Shown one piece after another: positions 58,117 through 64,000 of a DNA stretch of 64,000 nucleotides. Position numbers and translations under genes: made by a program. The stretch lies in assembly GCA_036927565.1 (NCBI GenBank), contig JAYESD010000003.1, forward strand, positions 188,313,499-188,377,498. The letters run 5' to 3'. The notes beneath the pieces were generated by a model that worked only from the letters and a program-made list of their open reading frames with translations, had not been told where the DNA came from and made no database searches. Position 1 is the stretch's first letter; each line of letters starts with the position of its first letter. The DNA comes from Tuctoria greenei. Taxonomy: Eukaryota > Streptophyta > Magnoliopsida > Poales > Poaceae.

Positions 58117-59608
58117 AAGGGGAAGCTCCGAACCTCAACGATGTTTCGAATGTGGTAAGACAGTATATTTCTTTTCAGATTGCCCTAACCTTTTAGGTCC
58201 TACATCCCAGAATGAAAAGCAAACAAGGACGAAGCACTCCTCTGCAAATCGTAAGAAGAATAAGAATGGTTTTATAGGACGTCAATTGGTGAGTAGTTTT
58301 ATCTCCGCACCTCAAGAACTTGGTTCAAGCGATGTGGACATTGGAAGTGATGAAGATGAAGATGATTTGGCAAACTTGTGCTTCATGGCGGGTAAGTCAA
58401 GATCAAGTATGGATGAGGGTGAACACAACAGTGACAATGAAGAGGTATGTCCTACTTGTGAAGAAATGTGTGATGCTATTTCTCGTGCCACTGTTATAGT
58501 TATGAAAAAGGACAAAAAGCATAAGAACAATGCTATTAAAATTAAGTCACTATAACCTGAAATTAATTGTTTGAAATCATTGATTCCTTGTGATGATTCT
58601 TGTTCCTCATGTGATGTAATATATGAACAATTGTCCTCATTAAGAAGTGTGCACACCTCCACACTTGATAAAATTGAGTCAGAAATTGAAAAGAACAGAG
58701 AGCTTGCTGCACTTAATGATAAAAACTTGAAAGATGCTAGCTGTTCTACAATTGATTTGTATTGTTTTACTTGTAATGATCTTAATAAGAAACTACAAGA
58801 TGCTATGAATGAAATTTCTACATTGAGCAATGCTTTACGTTCTCATGAACTTAAATATTGTTCCAATTGCAAATTAAAAGGAAAAACTTCATGTGAAAAT
58901 TGCCTTGATCTGTCCATTAAACTTGATGACATGCATAGGACATTAGATCGGTTTTGTAATGGGAATAAGAACCTAAACTTGCTGCTGAATTTTTCCAAGT
59001 CTTCCAATAATAAGACTGGTTTAGGTTTTGATTCTCATGCTCATGCTAAGGCACATCCACCTAAAATTCTAAAGTCATTAGGAAGTGGTTTGATTCAAAC
59101 AGTTTCTAAACAAAAAGAAGTGGTTTTCAAATCTGCAGGAGTGTTGTCACGTTCGGTGTCAAATAAAAATGTTGTTTGCTCATCTAGACATGAACACAAA
59201 GTTAAATTTCATTGTACCTACTGTGTTGGAGATGGTCATGTCATAGATTTTCGTTTTGGACTAGCTAAACAACAGAAAAAGGAAAGAATGATTGCTAGAT
59301 CTCATAACTTTCATGCAAAATTTGTTGCGCATGCTAAACCGAATGATAGGAACATACAACCTGCTGTGATGAGTCAAAAACATACAAAGTTTCCTCCCAA
59401 GCCTACTGTTTTTCGTGCTACACATGTAACATCTTGTAGGATAGTAGTTGGGTACAAAAATCCTCAAGCTTTGGCTCATAAACCTGATGTTTTATCTCAG
59501 CTTTCGCGTGTTATTCCTGCTGGACGTCGTGTGACTCAATACTGGATTCCTAAATGTCTTTTGACTAACCCCAGTATTGAGTCATCGACGTATTGTGCTT
59601 CTATATAG
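58117..59608 (+). pseudogene. gag: Cop-B1 gag, C-terminal part with two zinc-knuckle relics
   Basis: Continues the gag interrupted at 46538. First knuckle CFECGKTVYFFSDCP (about 58144) has Tyr where His is expected. Then comes a Lys-rich stretch, an acidic segment (DVDIGSDEDEDD), and a Cys-rich coiled segment (58571-58930). A second knuckle CTYCVGDGHVIDFRF (about 59215) lacks its last Cys. The tail ends TQYWIPKCLLTN. A stop near 58555 separates two open stretches of 166 and 345 codons. Confidence 0.88.
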
Positions 59609-60392
59609 GTTACACGCTTGAGGAAGGAGAACAATTGGATTGTGGATTCAGGTTGCTCACGCCACATGACCGGTAACAAAGAATGGTTCTCCTCCCTCTC
59701 TTTTGTGTCACGTGTAGATAATGTTACTTTTGCCGATAATTTTTCAACTCATATAATTGCTAACGGTTCGGTTAGAGTAAATGATCACTACACTTTGAAG
59801 GATGTGATACTTGTTAAAATTTTGAAATACAACTTGCTTTCTGTTTCACAACTGCTAGATGAAAATCTGGAAATTATTTTCACTAAAAATTGCTGCAAAG
59901 TTGTAAATTCAAATAGTGAGCTTATTTTCAAAATGTCTCGGTTTGGAAGAGTTTTTAAAGCTAATTTTGATATGTCTTCGTCTAAGCATAGGTGTCTAGT
60001 TTCCAATGATTTAAAAGTTTTATTCTTCTAGCATCGTAGACTTGGTCACGTAGGCTTCGGTCACCTCACTCATGTTAGTGTTCTTGAGTGCATATGTGGT
60101 TTACCTAAATTCAAAGGGGACAAAGATATTGTATTGTCTTCGTGTAGACATGCTAAGATTGTTGCAGGTTCACATGCCCCTCTCACAATGAAAATGATAA
60201 CTGAACCTCGTCAACTTTTGCACCTTGACACCATTGGTCCGGCACGTATACAATCCTTTGGAGGAAAATGGTATGTTCTTGTGATTGTTGATGACTATTC
60301 TATATACTCTTGGGTTCAATTTATGGCATCTAAGAATGAAGGTTTTAGTCACTTTAGAACTTTATTTCTTAGATTATTAATTGATCACCAAG
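59609..60392 (+). pseudogene. pol: Cop-B1 pol: protease and start of integrase, cut by Tat-2
   Basis: Protease WIVDSGCSRHMTG near 59635-59675. Zinc site HRRLGHVGFGHL with downstream CRHAK (the first Cys of the pair is Ser); a TAG at 60029-60031 stands where Trp is usual. Core LLHLDTIGP and WYVLVIVDDYS (60205-60300). The match to Cop-B2 ends at 60392, where the Tat-2 LTR starts. Confidence 0.9.
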
Positions 60393-61259
60393 TGTCAGTA
60401 CCCTACGTACCGGATACCCCTTTGGGATTGCAAAGATCACAAGGAAACTCTATCTACCAGATTTGAAGACCTCCGAAGGCCCCACATGTCAGGTGTAACT
60501 GGACCTACTTCCCCGACATGGTTAGTCCCAGGGTCGCCACGTGTATCATAAGACCAGATCTATAACCCACACATGGGAAAGCTCCGAACTAGATACCTGT
60601 ATGGCATCCCCGGACCTAACCCCAGACAGGGGGAAGCTCCAGTGCCGACACGTGTCCAACAACACCGGACCTACCCTTCACGACGGTAAGCTCCGGAGCT
60701 GCCACGTGGCCGACCGCCGGACCTTCAACTTCAACAATCAGGCTGGTGGACCCCCAACGGCTCTGGACCTTCAAGGAGCAATCAAAGACTTCAAGACCCG
60801 ATTAAGTGTCATTAATGCCATATTAATGACACACGATCAGATGGCCCTTAATACCGGTAACGGCATTGTTAAGGCCCGTTACCTGGCTATTAATGGTAAT
60901 TAACCTCATTAATTGTGTATCAAGCATGTGTAACCGTCGGGGACACATGTCGGGCCAGGCTAACGGTGTAATGACCAGTCCTTGTACTATAAAAGGACTG
61001 GTCGACGATACACAAGGGACCTCTCCAGACCTCTTCTGGACTCCCTGATCTAGACAAGCTTCTTCTAGACTCACACGTTGAATACAACACTAACACACCT
61101 CGTGGAGTAGGGTATTACGCTCAGGCGGCCCGAACCACGTAAATCTCTGTGTCCACTTGTCATTCACTATCTTGAATCTCTGCGCGCCCATTATCGAACT
61201 GCAACTCCGCGATCTACCAACAGTAGTATCGGGTGATCTGTCGGATCCAAACACCAACA
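60393..61259 (+). mobile_element. Tat-2 5' LTR
   Basis: 867 bp, TGTCAGTACCC to ACACCAACA. G-boxes CACGTG at 60538-60543, 60649-60654 and 60703-60708. A perfect palindrome AGCTCCGGAGCT is at 60689-60700. TATA-like CTATAAAAGG near 60986-60996. Confidence 0.92.
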
Positions 61260-61260
61260 G

Positions 61261-61279
61261 TTGGCACGCCAGGTAGGGG
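61261..61279 (+). other. Tat-2 primer binding site
   Basis: TTGGCACGCCAGGTAGGGG, one base after the LTR end and aligned with Tat-1's site. Confidence 0.8.
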
Positions 61280-61295
61280 CAGGCCCGAGATTTCA

Positions 61296-63080
61296 ATGAT
61301 GGTGAACTCAGCTGCTGGATCATCCAACGACAATCCTGCTGTTCAACCTGCTGGGGGCAATCCCTCCAACATGCAGCAACCAGCAGGCAACAGCTCCAGC
61401 AGGAGTCATGCCTCCACCGCCACCGCTTGCACCAGCAAATCAAGCTGGGCAGCGTGACAGTGCATCAGCATCGGTCACCGCATCAGTGAATAACAAAAAC
61501 CCTGAACACGCACTCCATGTAGCGCATGCTCTCCTCCAACGTCCACCACCTCCAGGTGCATCCCAGGATGCAATGGAGCAATGGAGGGCTGATGTGGAAC
61601 ATTTGGTTGCAGCCGCAGCCGATCGCATCAGCAACCAAGGTCCCCCCCCCCCTTCAAGGCGGGCCCCATTGTAGCATCGGACATTATCGGGCAGACTTAG
61701 TCTACATGCTTCCCAAAATAGGAGGCGTGCTGCATCTCAGCAGGTGACGTCGCTAACTTCCGGGGCGAGACGCACTCATACGGTAACCAGGCCTTCATCT
61801 CATGACCTCCGGGCGGATCTTGATCGCCGTTACGGTCAACAGGACGACCGCGTCCATATTGAGCGTGCTCGCGAAAGGCGAGAAGCTCAAGATAGTCCTG
61901 CTCCTGAGGGAGTAGGAGGAGGCTGTTCTGCCCTGGCCATGCACCTACACATGGTCAAATGGCCACAAAAGTTCCGGCCTCACCTGTTGGAGAAATTTGA
62001 TGGGACTATTAATCCCGCTGAGTTTCTCCAGATTTACTCCACCGCAATCCTTGCAGCCGGAGGTAATGAGGCCGTAATGGCCAACTACTTCCCAGTGGCC
62101 TTGACTGGGACCGCCAGGTCTTGGTTCATGAGCCTTCCTCACAACTCCATCAATAGTTGGGAGGAATTGTGCCAACAGTTCACCGCCAATTTCGGGAGTT
62201 CATACACCCGACCAGGCACCAAACTGGACCTTTTTGCTGTCATGCAGAAGGGGGGAGAATCCCTGTGCTTATTCATCCAGAGGTTCTCCCAGGTACGAAA
62301 CACTATTCCTTCTATCTTCAGCGCCTCTGTTATTGTGGCATTTAGACAGGGCGTATGAGATAAGAAGATGCTGGAGAAGCTGGCGATCAAGGAGATCACC
62401 AGCGTCACGGAGCTCTTCAGCTTGGCAGACAAGTGTGCCAAAGCTACGGAGGGCCGTGAAATGCACTCCAAACCACCTCCGGAGGATTGTAAAAAATCCT
62501 CCAAAGGCGAAGTCACTACCTCCGGGAGTGGCAAAAAGAAGAAAAATTCCAACGGCAAGAAGAAGCCGTCAGCTGGCACATCTACTGCTGCAGCTGCTGC
62601 AGCTCTGGGTGGCCAGGAGCCACACCCCGAGAAACGACCTCGGGCATCCTCTGAAGATGGTGGCAACTCCAAAGTGTCGTTTCCTATTCACAAGTTGAAC
62701 AGCCACAACTTGGAAGACTGTCTGGAGGTCCAAAACCTTGCCGAGCGCTACAACAAGCGCTGGGAAGAAGTTCCTTTCCGTCAGAGGGAAGGAAAACATA
62801 AAGTCGATGAAGCTCCAGCTGAAGAGGAGTTAGGCTTTCAGGACCCTAAAAAGGACCTGAAGGCTGTTTACACCTCCGTCGACGACGATTCCGACGTCTC
62901 TGGCAATGAGCGTCGGAAGACCATGAACACCATCTTTGGTGGTTCGTGGGACATCACCCCCCGCCGTGTCCTCAAGACAATGAGGCGGGACATGGCCTCA
63001 GTAGCTCCTACAGCCAGGGCGGAGCCTCATCGAAAGTGGATGGACACCACCACCAATTTTGATGCTTCAGACTGCCCTCA
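61296..63080 (+). pseudogene. gag: Tat-2 gag
   Basis: ATG at 61296 or 61299 (MVNSAAGSS). A frameshift near 61390 moves the proline run and ALQ.-like segment (EQWRADVEHLVAAAADRI) to another frame. The capsid domain (61940-62358) has RPHLLEKFDGTINPAEFLQIY, ARSWFMSLPHNSINSWEELC and GESLCLFIQRFSQVRN, typical of the Retrotrans_gag family of RIRE2-like elements. TGA at 62356-62358, then the frame continues with ADKCAKATEG, a Lys-rich basic patch and HKLNSHNLEDC. Confidence 0.9.
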
Positions 63081-64000
63081 GAACATGATCGGAGCTGGTG
63101 AACTACCTTTGATGGTATCTCCGACAATAAATAACATTCAACTACACCATGTAATGGTGGACGGAGGTTCGGGGCTGAACCTCATAAGCTACGAAGCTTT
63201 CGTCAAGCTTCAGCTCCGACCTTCGGACCTTCGCCCCTCCCGACCTTTCTCCGTAGTAGGTCCGGGGGCCATAACCCCACTCGGTGATTACTCTCCCCGT
63301 GACCGTCGGGACTTGGGAGAATTATCGCACTGAGAAGATGGTCCTTCACGTCCCTCAGATCAACTTACCTTTCAACTCCATTCTGGGCAGACCAGCCTTA
63401 TACAAGTTCATGGCTGCTGCTCATTATGGCTATATGGTGTTGAAGATGCCGACACCAGCTGGTGTTCTCCGGGTCTGCAAAGATCGCACTGCCGAAGTGA
63501 CTGCTTTGGAAGAAATTCATGCCCTTGCTACAGCGCAGGAGGAAGAATCTAGGAAGGAGCAAGCTTCGAAACCCCCGAGCATTCGTCAACGAGGCTCAAC
63601 CTCCACACCTCACGTGCAACCAAGCAGCGACACCGACATTCCCGTCAAAGTCGTCCAAATCAGTTCCGATGCCACTCAGACCACCCGTATATCGGGAGGT
63701 CTGAATGACGAATATGAACTCGTGCTCATCACTTTCCTCCGGGCTAACGTTGACGTGTTTGCCTGGCAACCGTCACAAATACCTGGGATCCCTAGGTAAG
63801 TGATCGAGCATAATATGAAGATCTATCCTGATGCTCGGCCTGTACATCATAAGCCTCGAAAGCAATCAGTAGAGTGACAGAACTTCATACAACAAGAAGT
63901 GAAGAAGTTGCTCGAGGCTAGACTCATCTGAGAAGTCTTCCACCCAAAATGGCTGGCAGACCCAGTCGTTGTACCCAAGGCCGGCGGGAAGCTTCGGATG
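63081..64000 (+). pseudogene. pol: Tat-2 pol: protease and start of reverse transcriptase
   Basis: Aspartic protease MVDGGSGLNLISYEAF (63150-63205) and NSILGRPALYKF (63380). A frameshift near 63300 separates them. The linker leads to VFAWQPSQIPGI and the RT start EVFHPKWLADPVVVPKAGGK at the window edge. Stops: TAA at 63797-63799 and two TGA codons near 63876 and 63930 where Arg (CGA) is usual in this family. Confidence 0.9.

Larger units (their letters stand above)
43885..60392 (+). mobile_element. Cop-B1: Ty1/copia element split by Cop-A1, cut by Tat-2
   Basis: 5' LTR 43885-45681, primer site, gag 45745-46538 continued at 58117, protease and integrase up to 60392, where Tat-2 begins. The remaining pol and 3' LTR must lie beyond the window. 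Inserted head-on into Cop-A2 gag; left flank AGTTT (43880-43884). Confidence 0.9.
60393..64000 (+). mobile_element. Tat-2: Tat-lineage gypsy element, 5' part to window end
   Basis: 5' LTR 60393-61259, primer site, gag, protease and the start of RT, running off the right edge. Same family as Tat-1. Left flank CCAAG (60388-60392). Confidence 0.92.

Overview
The window is plant nuclear DNA, most likely from a grass, and it consists almost entirely of LTR retrotransposons nested inside one another. I see no ordinary host gene, no tRNA or rRNA gene and no prokaryotic feature. The evidence is Ty3/gypsy chromovirus polyproteins (with chromodomain), Tat-lineage gypsy gag and integrase, Ty1/copia gag-pol, and LTRs bounded by TG..CA. 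Primer sites complementary to initiator tRNA-Met follow the copia and chromovirus 5' LTRs. The grass assignment rests on the proline-rich RIRE2-like Tat gag and general resemblance, and is an inference.

I name eight elements in five families. Gyp-L (1-5174, +) is a chromovirus 3' half. Gyp-M (11621-20009, +) and Gyp-N (24590-32573, -) are one chromovirus family with LTRs of about 2.8-2.9 kb. Cop-A1 (46539-58116, +) and Cop-A2 (- strand, pieces from 5178 to 43884) are a Sirevirus-like copia family with an extra ORF after pol. Cop-B1 (+, 43885-46538 and 58117-60392) and Cop-B2 (-, 6282-11620 and 35357-37595) are a second copia family with 1.75-1.8 kb LTRs. Tat-1 (-, pieces from 20010 to 35356) and Tat-2 (+, 60393 to the window end) are Tat-lineage gypsy elements.

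Nesting, from outside in: Cop-A2 is the host. Gyp-L lies in its 3' untranslated part, Cop-B2 in its extra ORF and Cop-B1 in its gag. Cop-B2 holds Tat-1 in its gag. Tat-1 holds Gyp-N (5-bp target duplication GGTGA) and Gyp-M, the latter inside its 3' LTR. Cop-B1 holds Cop-A1 in gag and Tat-2 in integrase. A deletion joins Cop-B2 integrase directly to the middle of the Gyp-M 5' LTR at about 11621; it removed the rest of the Tat-1 3' LTR and the Cop-B2 gag/protease region. Removing an insertion plus one target copy restores the host element's reading frame for Cop-A1 and for Cop-B2, which supports the reconstruction.

The coding regions are degenerate (frameshifts and many C-to-T type stop codons), so none looks autonomous as it stands. 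Two things stand out. First, arrays of a 12-bp palindrome (CGGACTAGTCCG and variants), set in pairs about 20-21 bp apart on a 52-53 bp period, occur in the LTRs of both the chromovirus family and the unrelated copia family. They recur upstream of the extra copia ORF. Second, Tat-1 carries a long antisense gene (20489-24074, +) with a 79-bp GT-AG intron that joins its two reading frames exactly.
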